Below, in pieces: positions 1 to 5,599 of a stretch of DNA of 19,954 nt (positions within the stretch are counted from its first letter, which is position 1; every line of letters starts with the position of its first letter). Both the position numbers and the translations under genes were made by a program. Source of the DNA: an uncultured beta proteobacterium (lineage in GTDB: Bacteria; Pseudomonadota; Gammaproteobacteria; Burkholderiales; Burkholderiaceae_C); NCBI GenBank assembly GCA_903840825.1, contig CAIMHL010000328.1:1-19954 (forward strand). The letters are read 5' to 3'. The notes below the pieces were generated by a model. The model made no database searches, was not told where the DNA came from, and was given only the letters and a program-made list of their open reading frames with translations.

Positions 1-95
1 ATTGTTCACAACAAGGTTGACTGAATTTTATTTTTCATTAAAAATACGTTTTCTTGAATACAGCCTTGATTAAGCAGCTCACTTATCAATAGCAA

Positions 96-446
96 TCAAG
101 GCGCACGAGCCACCCCTAATAGTTGATCGAGCTGCTCCGGTTGGTCCTGCAAACTGCTAGCAGTGCCCGAATAAACCACGGTGCCTCGATCAAGGACGGC
201 GGCCAAGTCCGAGATGGCCAAAATGGCTTTGGGGTGCTGCTCCACGATGATGGCCGACAAGCCTTCCTCTCGGGTGATACGCCGTATGGCGCGCAGCAAC
301 TCTTGCACGATGATGGGAGCCAGCCCTTCGCAAGGCTCATCCAACAACAGCAAGGTGGGGTTAAGCACCAGCGCCCGGCCCAAGGACAGCATTTGCTGCT
401 CGCCGCCCGAGAGTTGCGTACCCAGGTTGGTTTTCCGCTCAGCACT
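96..446 (-). pseudogene. 5'-truncated LivF-like branched-chain amino acid ABC transporter ATPase remnant
   Basis: The minus-strand reading frame ends at a TGA at 96-98. It encodes the C-terminal half of an ABC ATPase: the signature LSGGEQQML (about 413-387), a Walker B region LLLLDEPCEGLAP, and an H-loop IIVEQH. This pattern is typical of LivF, the second ATPase of the Liv/HAAT branched-chain amino acid or amide importer. Read upstream, the frame hits a TGA at 447-449, just before the segment that begins SAERKTNLGTQ. The whole N-terminal half, with Walker A and the Q-loop, is absent, and no related sequence is visible in 450-630. An internal ATG at 390-392 would give a 98-residue product without a nucleotide-binding loop, which should be inactive. 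No other liv gene is in the window, so it is an orphan decayed fragment. The family call is good. Whether the break is a deletion, a rearrangement or an assembly fault cannot be decided here. Confidence 0.8.
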
Positions 447-565
447 TCAGAGAGAAAGACGCTATTAAAGCTTTTGAAAAAAGTCTATTTGAAGCCGTGA
501 AATCAATTTTTTTTCAGCAAAACATGGTTCTGGACTCGTCTTTGATAAACTAACAGCTATGAAAC

Positions 566-595
566 TTGTAGCAGGAAGCAATTTTGCGCTATAGT
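566..595 (+). promoter_or_regulatory. Candidate sigma-70 promoter of the HxlR-type regulator
   Basis: A -35-like TTGTAG at 566-571 and a -10-like TATAGT at 590-595 are separated by 18 bp. This would start transcription near 602, about 100 bp upstream of the regulator ATG at 701 and just before the 14-bp palindrome at 614-627. It is inferred from sequence match only. Confidence 0.5.
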
Positions 596-613
596 TTCAC
601 GCAGCGACGGAAA

Positions 614-627
614 TCGACTTAAGTCGA
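614..627. promoter_or_regulatory. Perfect 14-bp palindrome, candidate operator
   Basis: TCGACTTAAGTCGA is its own reverse complement. It lies about 12 bp past the predicted transcription start and 73 bp before the regulator start codon. HxlR-family proteins bind as dimers to palindromes and often control their own or a neighbouring gene, so autoregulation is a reasonable inference. A second, looser inverted repeat follows (TGTCTGG 633-639 with CCAGACA 652-658). About one perfect 14-bp palindrome is expected by chance in 20 kb, so position is the main argument. Confidence 0.4.
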
Positions 628-700
628 AGTCTTGTCTGGGCACGACGAGTTCCAGACAATGCCCCCGTCTTTCAATCCAAGAAATGAGGAGATCAGACCG

Positions 701-1012
701 ATGAGTACCAAAGACAAAGCACCTATAAACCAACTTCTGGGGTTATTGGAGTCCCGCTATGCCATTCGGGTGCTTTGGGCGCTCAAAGACGGTCACCCTC
801 AAACCTTTCGCCTGCTGCAAGACAGCGTAGGCGGTATCACCCCCAACACGCTCAACACCCGTATCAAGGAACTTCGCGCAGCTGGTCTCATTGACCACGG
901 CAATAACGGCTACATCGTCACGCCTTCTGGCGCAGACTTGCTCAAGCGCTTGAACGACCTGTCAGCCTTTGCGACCAAGTGGGTGGTCGGCCAGGTGAAA
1001 AAAACCGTTTAA
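701..1012 (+). CDS. HxlR-family winged-helix transcriptional regulator
   Basis: This 103-residue protein is a single winged helix-turn-helix domain. The match is to the HxlR family pattern: an early helix LLESRYAIRVLWALKDG, then FRLLQDSVGGITPNTLNTRI with recognition helix and ELRAAGLIDH, a wing, and IVTPSGADLL leading to a C-terminal dimer helix. HxlR proteins are cytosolic DNA-binding dimers, often redox or aldehyde responsive through a cysteine. No cysteine is present here, so a thiol switch is unlikely. The ATG at 701 is chosen because GAGGA (686-690) sits at good ribosome-binding distance. The frame stays open upstream to a TTG at 632, but that stretch overlaps the inverted repeat and does not look like protein. 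The gene has its own promoter and two terminators, so it appears monocistronic. Its target is unknown; the FKBP gene downstream is the nearest candidate. Confidence 0.8.
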   Translation: MSTKDKAPINQLLGLLESRYAIRVLWALKDGHPQTFRLLQDSVGGITPNTLNTRIKELRAAGLIDHGNNGYIVTPSGADLLKRLNDLSAFATKWVVGQVKKTV

Positions 1013-1024
1013 AATTTTTGCACC

Positions 1025-1048
1025 AAGCATGCCTTCGGGTGTGCTTTT
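1025..1048 (+). terminator. Rho-independent terminator with a UUCG tetraloop after the HxlR-type gene
   Basis: A 9-bp stem pairs 1025-1033 with 1038-1046, including two adjacent G-U wobbles. It is closed by C(TTCG)G, a very stable tetraloop, and runs into TTTT at 1045-1048. It begins 12 bases after the regulator stop codon. Confidence 0.8.
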
Positions 1049-1054
1049 AAAATT

Positions 1055-1091
1055 ATTAGCTTCACGCTGAAAAGGGTTGAAGCTAATTTTT
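1055..1091 (+). terminator. Second hairpin terminator, possibly bidirectional
   Basis: A perfect 10-bp stem ATTAGCTTCA (1055-1064) / TGAAGCTAAT (1078-1087) with a 13-base loop is followed by a T run (1087-1091). It sits 8 bases after the UUCG terminator. The flanks are A/T-rich on both sides, so it could also stop transcription coming from the right. Confidence 0.65.
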
Positions 1092-1112
1092 ATTAATTAT
1101 TCACTTCAAGCC

Positions 1113-1140
1113 TTGTCAAACGGGCTTAAACAGCTATAAA
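1113..1140 (+). promoter_or_regulatory. Candidate sigma-70 promoter of the FKBP gene
   Basis: TTGTCA (1113-1118) and TATAAA (1135-1140) are spaced by 16 bp, close to consensus. The predicted start near 1147 is 17 bases ahead of the FKBP ATG. Confidence 0.6.
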
Positions 1141-1163
1141 TTAAATAGCATACAGGACATACC

Positions 1164-1523
1164 ATGACAATCACAACAACCGCAACTGGTTTGCAATATG
1201 AAGACACCACCATCGGTACAGGCTCTGTGGCCACAAAAGGTCAAAGCGTAACGGTTCATTACACGGGATGGCTCTTTAACGATGGTGTACAGGGCGCCAA
1301 GTTTGACTCCAGCAAAGACCGCAACGACCCGTTTGTGTTCTCTCTGGGCGCCGGCATGGTTATTCGCGGCTGGGATGAAGGCGTGGCTGGCATGTTGGTG
1401 GGCGGTGCGCGCACCTTGATCATTCCAGCGGCCTTGGGCTATGGTGCGCGTGGTGCAGGTGGCGTTATTCCACCGAATGCCACCTTGAAGTTTGACGTTG
1501 AATTAATTGGCCTCTCGGGCTAA
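1164..1523 (+). CDS. FKBP-type peptidyl-prolyl cis-trans isomerase
   Basis: The 119-residue protein is one complete FKBP domain. The VTVHYTGWL, FDSS, VIRGWDEGVAGM, LIIPAALGYGARG and IPPNATLKFDVELI motifs are those that line the proline-binding pocket of FK506-binding proteins. The enzyme speeds cis-trans isomerisation of peptidyl-proline bonds during folding. There is no signal peptide or membrane segment, so it should be cytosolic. AGGA at 1154-1157 lies 6 bases before the ATG and supports this start. It is flanked by its own promoter and by a strong terminator (1568-1592), so it is probably a single-gene unit, although it stands directly before the grpE-dnaK-dnaJ chaperone operon. It resembles the small single-domain FKBPs common in Burkholderiales. 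A gene symbol such as fkpB or fbp would be a guess. Confidence 0.93.
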   Translation: MTITTTATGLQYEDTTIGTGSVATKGQSVTVHYTGWLFNDGVQGAKFDSSKDRNDPFVFSLGAGMVIRGWDEGVAGMLVGGARTLIIPAALGYGARGAGGVIPPNATLKFDVELIGLSG

Positions 1524-1536
1524 GTAAAAGCCCCTG

Positions 1537-1592
1537 CAGACGCAACTTCGCGTCTGTTGAGGTGGCAGGGCGTGGCAGACGCCCATTTTTTT
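1537..1592 (+). terminator. Terminator after the FKBP gene
   Basis: A first hairpin CAGACGC (1537-1543) / GCGTCTG (1550-1556) has a 6-base loop. A second, GGGCGT (1568-1573) / ACGCCC (1579-1584) with a 5-base loop, runs into seven T residues at 1586-1592. The second is a textbook rho-independent terminator. It separates the FKBP gene from the heat-shock promoter that begins only a few bases later. Confidence 0.8.
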
Positions 1593-1597
1593 GTGCT

Positions 1598-1625
1598 CTT
1601 GAAATGTGGGTTCGCGCCCTCAATT
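1598..1625 (+). promoter_or_regulatory. Sigma-32 (RpoH) type heat-shock promoter of grpE-dnaK-dnaJ
   Basis: CTTGAAA at 1598-1604 is a perfect sigma-32 -35 element. After a 13-bp spacer comes CCTCAATT at 1618-1625, which agrees with the -10 consensus CCCCATNT at most positions. Transcription would start near 1632, before the grpE ATG at 1660. This rules out the in-frame GTG at 1606 as grpE start because that codon lies inside the promoter. No CIRCE-type inverted repeat is visible here. Confidence 0.75.
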
Positions 1626-1659
1626 CAGTTTTGTATTAATTGAAATTTGGCTAATCCGA

Positions 1660-2220
1660 ATGTCTGAAAACAACCCCTCCCCCTCCAAACAAACACAGTC
1701 TAGTCCGCAAAATGCCGATGAAAACCTTATGCAACACGCCACAACTGAGCACGATTTGCTTTTAAAAGCCCAAGCCGAACTGGCCGAGCTGCAGGCCAAA
1801 AGCGCCGAACTGGCTGACCAATACCTTCGTGCCAAAGCCGATGCCGATAACGCGCGCCGCCGAGCCGAAGAAGAAATCTCCAAAGCCCGCAAATTTGCGG
1901 TCGAAGGTTTCGCTGAGAGTCTTCTGCCCGTGGCTGACAGCCTGGAAGCCGGTTTGATCATCAAAGACGGCACCTCCGAACAAATTCGCGAGGGTGCGCA
2001 AGCCACCCTGCGCCAGCTCATTTCAGCGCTGGAGCGCAACAAGGTGGTGGCCATCAACCCAGCCGCCGGGACCAAGTTTGACCCCCACTACCACCAAGCG
2101 ATCAGTGTGGTGCCCTCCGAGCTGGAAGCCAACACCGTGGTCACGGTGCTTCAAAAAGGTTACTCCATTGCTGAACGCGTATTACGCCCCGCACTGGTCA
2201 CGGTCTCAGCACCGAAATAA
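1660..2220 (+). CDS. grpE: GrpE, nucleotide exchange factor of DnaK
   Basis: GrpE is a cytosolic dimer that releases ADP from DnaK, resetting the Hsp70 cycle. The 186-residue product has a polar, disordered N-terminus (about 1-35). A long charged coiled-coil helix follows (about 40-95; alternating Ala, Glu and Lys, with YLRAKADADNARRRAEEE). The C-terminal beta domain that contacts DnaK carries GTKFDPHYHQAIS and VTVLQKGYSIAERVLRPALV. These are standard GrpE signatures and the length is typical. The ATG at 1660 is chosen because the upstream GTG at 1606 falls inside the heat-shock promoter. No strong ribosome binding site is visible. It is the first gene of the operon, 83 bp before dnaK. Confidence 0.95.
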   Translation: MSENNPSPSKQTQSSPQNADENLMQHATTEHDLLLKAQAELAELQAKSAELADQYLRAKADADNARRRAEEEISKARKFAVEGFAESLLPVADSLEAGLIIKDGTSEQIREGAQATLRQLISALERNKVVAINPAAGTKFDPHYHQAISVVPSELEANTVVTVLQKGYSIAERVLRPALVTVSAPK

Positions 2221-2238
2221 GTAGCCAACAAATAGTCC

Positions 2239-2265
2239 CGTTTGAGGCTTGAAAAGCCTCAAACG
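2239..2265 (+). other. Strong intergenic hairpin between grpE and dnaK
   Basis: A perfect 12-bp stem pairs 2239-2250 with 2254-2265 around the loop GAA. No T run follows, so it is not a classical terminator. It could protect or process the mRNA and so adjust GrpE relative to DnaK. A perfect stem of this length is unlikely by chance. Its loop and right arm also contain the -35 element of a second heat-shock-like promoter (separate entry). Confidence 0.8.
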
Positions 2266-2275
2266 ATCGCCAAAT
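2248..2275 (+). promoter_or_regulatory. Candidate second sigma-32 promoter just before dnaK
   Basis: CTTGAAA at 2248-2254, a 13-bp spacer, and CGCCAAAT at 2268-2275 repeat the spacing and most of the consensus of the grpE promoter. The -35 element lies in the apex of the intergenic hairpin. Transcription would start near 2282, 22 bases ahead of dnaK. It would allow dnaK-dnaJ to be expressed above grpE on heat shock. The overlap with a hairpin makes a fortuitous match possible. Confidence 0.45.
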
Positions 2276-2303
2276 TTTAATTATCTGAATACTGGAGTAA
2301 ATC

Positions 2304-4250
2304 ATGGGAAGAATTATCGGCATCGATCTGGGTACCACCAACAGCTGCGTGGCTGTGATGGAAGGCAATACGCCCAAGGTCATTGAAAACTCTGAAGGCG
2401 CGCGCACCACACCGTCCATCATCGCGTACCAAGAAAGTGGCGAAGTGTTGGTGGGTGCCTCGGCCAAGCGCCAGGCCGTGACCAACCCCCGCAATACTTT
2501 GTATGCCGTCAAGCGTTTGATTGGCCGCAAGTTTGCTGAAAAAGAAGTTCAAAAAGACATCGACCTGATGCCTTACACCATTGCCGCTGCTGACAATGGC
2601 GACGCATGGGTTGAAGTGCGCGGTAACCGCATGGCGCCTCAGCAAGTGAGTGCTGACGTGTTGCGCAAGATGAAGAAAACGGCTGAAGACTACCTGGGTG
2701 AAGAAGTGACAGAGGCCGTCATCACGGTGCCCGCCTACTTCAATGACGCCCAACGTCAAGCCACCAAAGATGCTGGCCGCATTGCGGGCCTGGAGGTTAA
2801 ACGCATCATCAATGAGCCTACCGCTGCCGCTTTGGCTTTCGGTTTAGACAAAAACGAAAAGGGCGACCGCAAGATTGCCGTTTTTGACTTGGGTGGCGGA
2901 ACGTTTGACGTCTCCATTATTGAAATTGCCGATGTTGACGGCGAAAAACAATTTGAAGTGTTGTCCACCAACGGTGACACCTTCTTGGGTGGCGAAGATT
3001 TCGACCAACGCATCATTGACTTCATCATTGCCGAGTTCAAGAAGGACCAGGGCGTTGACCTGTCCAAAGACGTGTTGGCCTTGCAGCGCCTGAAAGAAGC
3101 CGCTGAAAAAGCCAAAATCGAGCTCTCCAGCAGCGCGCAGACCGACATCAATCTGCCCTATGTAACAGCTGACGCCTCTGGCCCCAAGCACTTGAGCATC
3201 AAACTGACTCGCGCCAAGTTGGAATCTTTGGTCGAAGAGTTGATCGAGCGCACCATTGCGCCTTGCCGTACGGCTATCAAGGATGCCGGCATCAATGTCG
3301 CTGACATCAACGACGTGATTTTGGTTGGCGGTATGACCCGCATGCCTAAAGTGCAAGAGAAGGTTAAAGAGCTGTTTGGCAAAGAGCCGCGCAAAGACGT
3401 GAACCCTGATGAAGCGGTTGCCGTGGGCGCTGCTATTCAAGGCCAAGTCTTGTCGGGCGAACGTAAAGACGTGTTGCTGTTGGATGTGACCCCTCTGAGC
3501 CTCGGCATCGAAACCTTGGGCGGTGTGATGACCAAGATGATCACCAAGAACACCACCATTCCGACCAAGTTTGCACAAACGTTCTCAACAGCGGATGACA
3601 ACCAGCCGGCTGTGACCATCAAGGTATTCCAGGGTGAGCGCGAGATTGCCGTAGGCAACAAAATGCTGGGTGAGTTTAACCTTGAAGGCATTCCTCCTTC
3701 AGCCCGTGGCACACCTCAAATTGAAGTGTCCTTTGACATTGACGCCAACGGTATTCTGCACGTAGGCGCCAAAGACAAAGGCACTGGCAAAGAGAACAAG
3801 ATCACCATCAAAGCCAACACCGGTTTGTCTGAGGCCGAGATTCAGCAAATGGTGAAGGATGCTGAACTCAACGCTGCCGACGACAAGAAAAAACTCGAGC
3901 TCGTCCAGTCCAAAAACCAGGCTGATGCCAGCGTTCATAGTGTCAAGAAAAGCTTGACCGAGTACGGTGACAAGCTTGATGCGGGTGAGAAAGAGAAGAT
4001 TGAAGCCGCCATCAAAGACCTTGAAGACGCCATCAAAGGCGACGACAAGGCAGCGATTGACGACAAGAGCACCGCGCTCATGACGGTCAGCCAGAAATTG
4101 GGCGAGAAAATGTACGCTGACCAGCAAGCCAAGCAAGCGGCTGAAGCCGCTGGAGGCCCTGCTGAAGGCGGCAGTGCCGCTGGTCCAGGCGCTCAGGCAC
4201 AAGACGACAACATCGTTGACGCCGAAGTGAAAGAAGTCAAAAAGGGATAA
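2304..4250 (+). CDS. dnaK: DnaK, Hsp70 chaperone
   Basis: DnaK binds exposed hydrophobic peptide segments and releases them in an ATP-driven cycle with DnaJ and GrpE. The 648-residue protein shows the full Hsp70 layout. The nucleotide-binding domain (about 1-385) has the phosphate loop IGIDLGTTNSC near residue 7, IINEPTAAALAFG, VFDLGGGTFDVSI with Thr200 at the autophosphorylation position, and VILVGGMTRMP. The interdomain linker is VLLLDVTPLSLG. A beta-sandwich substrate domain and an alpha-helical lid follow. The tail is low in complexity and rich in Ala, Gly and Gln, ending NIVDAEVKEVKKG, close to the enterobacterial EEVKD-type end. GGAG at 2294-2297 lies 6 bases before the ATG. It is the middle gene of the operon. 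I see no truncation or missing key residue. Confidence 0.99.
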   Translation: MGRIIGIDLGTTNSCVAVMEGNTPKVIENSEGARTTPSIIAYQESGEVLVGASAKRQAVTNPRNTLYAVKRLIGRKFAEKEVQKDIDLMPYTIAAADNGDAWVEVRGNRMAPQQVSADVLRKMKKTAEDYLGEEVTEAVITVPAYFNDAQRQATKDAGRIAGLEVKRIINEPTAAALAFGLDKNEKGDRKIAVFDLGGGTFDVSIIEIADVDGEKQFEVLSTNGDTFLGGEDFDQRIIDFIIAEFKKDQGVDLSKDVLALQRLKEAAEKAKIELSSSAQTDINLPYVTADASGPKHLSIKLTRAKLESLVEELIERTIAPCRTAIKDAGINVADINDVILVGGMTRMPKVQEKVKELFGKEPRKDVNPDEAVAVGAAIQGQVLSGERKDVLLLDVTPLSLGIETLGGVMTKMITKNTTIPTKFAQTFSTADDNQPAVTIKVFQGEREIAVGNKMLGEFNLEGIPPSARGTPQIEVSFDIDANGILHVGAKDKGTGKENKITIKANTGLSEAEIQQMVKDAELNAADDKKKLELVQSKNQADASVHSVKKSLTEYGDKLDAGEKEKIEAAIKDLEDAIKGDDKAAIDDKSTALMTVSQKLGEKMYADQQAKQAAEAAGGPAEGGSAAGPGAQAQDDNIVDAEVKEVKKG

Positions 4251-4311
4251 GCGCTAGCGCTAATCACTGTTCGCAGGCGCCGCGCTGAGCATGAAAATGC
4301 TCCTCGCGGCG
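4250..4311 (+). other. Structured dnaK-dnaJ intergenic region: palindrome plus GAAA-capped hairpin
   Basis: Right at the dnaK stop lies the perfect 12-bp palindrome AGCGCTAGCGCT (4250-4261). It is followed by a long hairpin: 7-bp outer stem 4278-4284 / 4305-4311, a symmetric CT/CT internal loop, and a 6-bp inner stem 4287-4292 / 4297-4302 capped by a GAAA tetraloop (4293-4296). No T run follows. Such elements in chaperone operons usually act as RNase barriers or partial attenuators that keep DnaK above DnaJ. That role is inferred. Confidence 0.75.
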
Positions 4312-4340
4312 TTTGTATTGAAACCAGGCGTACAAAAATA

Positions 4341-5480
4341 ATGGCTAAAAGAGATTACTACGAAGTCCTGGGTGTTCCCAAGAACGCCTCTGACGAAGAG
4401 ATCAAAAAGGCATATCGCAAGCACGCGATGAAGCACCACCCTGACCGAAATCAGGGTGATGCGACCAAAGTGGCCGAGGAAAAATTCAAGGAATCCAAGG
4501 AAGCCTATGAAATGCTCTCGGACCCGCAAAAGCGCGCGGCCTACGACCAGCATGGCCACGCGGGGGTTGATCCCAATATGCGGGGAGCCGCAGGCGGCGA
4601 AGGTTATGGCGGTTTTGCCGAAGCTTTTGGCGACATCTTTGGCGATATGTTTGGCCAGCAGCGCGGACGCGCAGGCGGCGGCGGTGGGCGTCAAGTCTTC
4701 CGGGGTGGCGATTTAAGCTACGCCATGGAAGTGACGCTGGAAGAAGCGGCACGCGGCAAAGACGCACAAATACGCATCCCAAGTTGGGATGCCTGTGACC
4801 TCTGCCACGGCTCAGGCGCTAAACCGGGCACGCAGGCCAAAACCTGTGGCACCTGCAGTGGCGCCGGTCAAGTGCAAATGCGTCAGGGCTTTTTTAGCGT
4901 GCAGCAAACCTGCCCCACTTGCCGTGGGACAGGAAAAGTTATTCCTGAGCCTTGCACCGGTTGTCAAGGTCAGGGAAAGATCAAAAAGCAAAAAACGCTC
5001 GAGGTCAAAATCCCTGGCGGTATCGATGGTGGCATGCGCATCCGCAGTGCGGGCAATGGCGAACCCGGAACCAACGGTGGACCTCCTGGTGATCTGTACA
5101 TCGAGATTCGCCTTAAAAAGCACGATATCTTTGAGCGTGATGGCGATGACATTCATTGTTCGGTGCCCATCAGCATCATCACGGCCAGTTTGGGCGGCGA
5201 GATTGATGTGCCGACGCTGGAAGGCAAAGCCGCTATTGATATTCCTGAAGGCACGCAAACCGGCAAGCAGTTCCGCTTGCGGGGTAAAGGCATTAAAGGG
5301 GTGCGCTCCAGCTACCCCGGTGACTTGTACTGCCACATCACGATCGAGACACCGGTCAAATTGAGTGAGCATCAGCGAAAGCTGTTGCGCGACCTTGATG
5401 AGTCCTTGAAAAAGGGCGGCAGCAAGCATTCGCCCACCGGCGACAGTTGGACCAATCGCTTGAAGAGCTTCTTTAGTTGA
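4341..5480 (+). CDS. dnaJ: DnaJ, Hsp40 co-chaperone
   Basis: DnaJ delivers unfolded clients to DnaK and triggers its ATPase. The 379-residue protein has all domains of a type I Hsp40. The J domain (about 1-70) carries the catalytic His33-Pro34-Asp35 motif. A Gly/Phe-rich linker follows (about 75-120). The four-repeat zinc-finger domain has CxxC pairs at Cys152/155, 169/172, 191/194 and 205/208 (CDLC, CGTC, CPTC, CTGC). The C-terminal substrate-binding beta domains include GDLYIEIRLKKHDIFERDGDD and GKQFRLRGKG. The length matches the family. Only a weak AGG (4325-4327) precedes the ATG. It is the last gene of the operon and is closed by a strong terminator at 5522-5560. Confidence 0.98.
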   Translation: MAKRDYYEVLGVPKNASDEEIKKAYRKHAMKHHPDRNQGDATKVAEEKFKESKEAYEMLSDPQKRAAYDQHGHAGVDPNMRGAAGGEGYGGFAEAFGDIFGDMFGQQRGRAGGGGGRQVFRGGDLSYAMEVTLEEAARGKDAQIRIPSWDACDLCHGSGAKPGTQAKTCGTCSGAGQVQMRQGFFSVQQTCPTCRGTGKVIPEPCTGCQGQGKIKKQKTLEVKIPGGIDGGMRIRSAGNGEPGTNGGPPGDLYIEIRLKKHDIFERDGDDIHCSVPISIITASLGGEIDVPTLEGKAAIDIPEGTQTGKQFRLRGKGIKGVRSSYPGDLYCHITIETPVKLSEHQRKLLRDLDESLKKGGSKHSPTGDSWTNRLKSFFS

Positions 5481-5521
5481 TTTAAATCAGCCCGGTCGCG
5501 GATAGACCCAGCTCACCCGTC

Positions 5522-5560
5522 GCCACCCCGCCTTAACAAGGCCGGGTGGCTTCTTTTTTT
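5522..5560 (+). terminator. Strong terminator of the grpE-dnaK-dnaJ operon
   Basis: A 13-position stem pairs 5522-5534 with 5538-5550, with one C-C mismatch and a short AAC loop. It is followed by TTCTTTTTTT at 5551-5560. The form is classical rho-independent. Confidence 0.9.
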
Positions 5561-5599
5561 GGCATAGTCTTAAGCTTGCACTTGCCAGTGAGGCCTGCC

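Noticed and set aside
29..46. AT-only inverted repeat TATTTTT / AAAAATA beyond the livF remnant
   Set aside because: A stem made only of A-T pairs in an AT-rich stretch is weak and likely fortuitous; it cannot be called a terminator with confidence.
632..700. N-terminal extension of the HxlR-type regulator from the TTG at 632
   Set aside because: The extension covers the inverted repeat and has no ribosome binding site, while the ATG at 701 has a good one and begins the conserved domain.
1606..1659. N-terminal extension of GrpE from the GTG at 1606
   Set aside because: The GTG lies between the -35 and -10 of the heat-shock promoter, so it would not be in the transcript.
2844..3578. Long open frame (244 codons) antisense to dnaK, with others at 2277-2759, 2756-3151 and 3699-4202
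   Set aside because: Antisense frames of hsp70 genes are known to stay open because of codon bias, and have been wrongly annotated as genes before. There is no ribosome binding site, and the protein has no recognisable domain.
4812..5429. 205-codon open frame antisense to dnaJ
   Set aside because: It mirrors the third-position composition of the clear dnaJ gene; it has no domain or start signal.
5478..5489. 12-bp palindrome TGATTTAAATCA at the dnaJ stop codon
   Set aside because: It is short, AT-rich and overlaps the coding end; several 12-bp palindromes are expected by chance in 20 kb.
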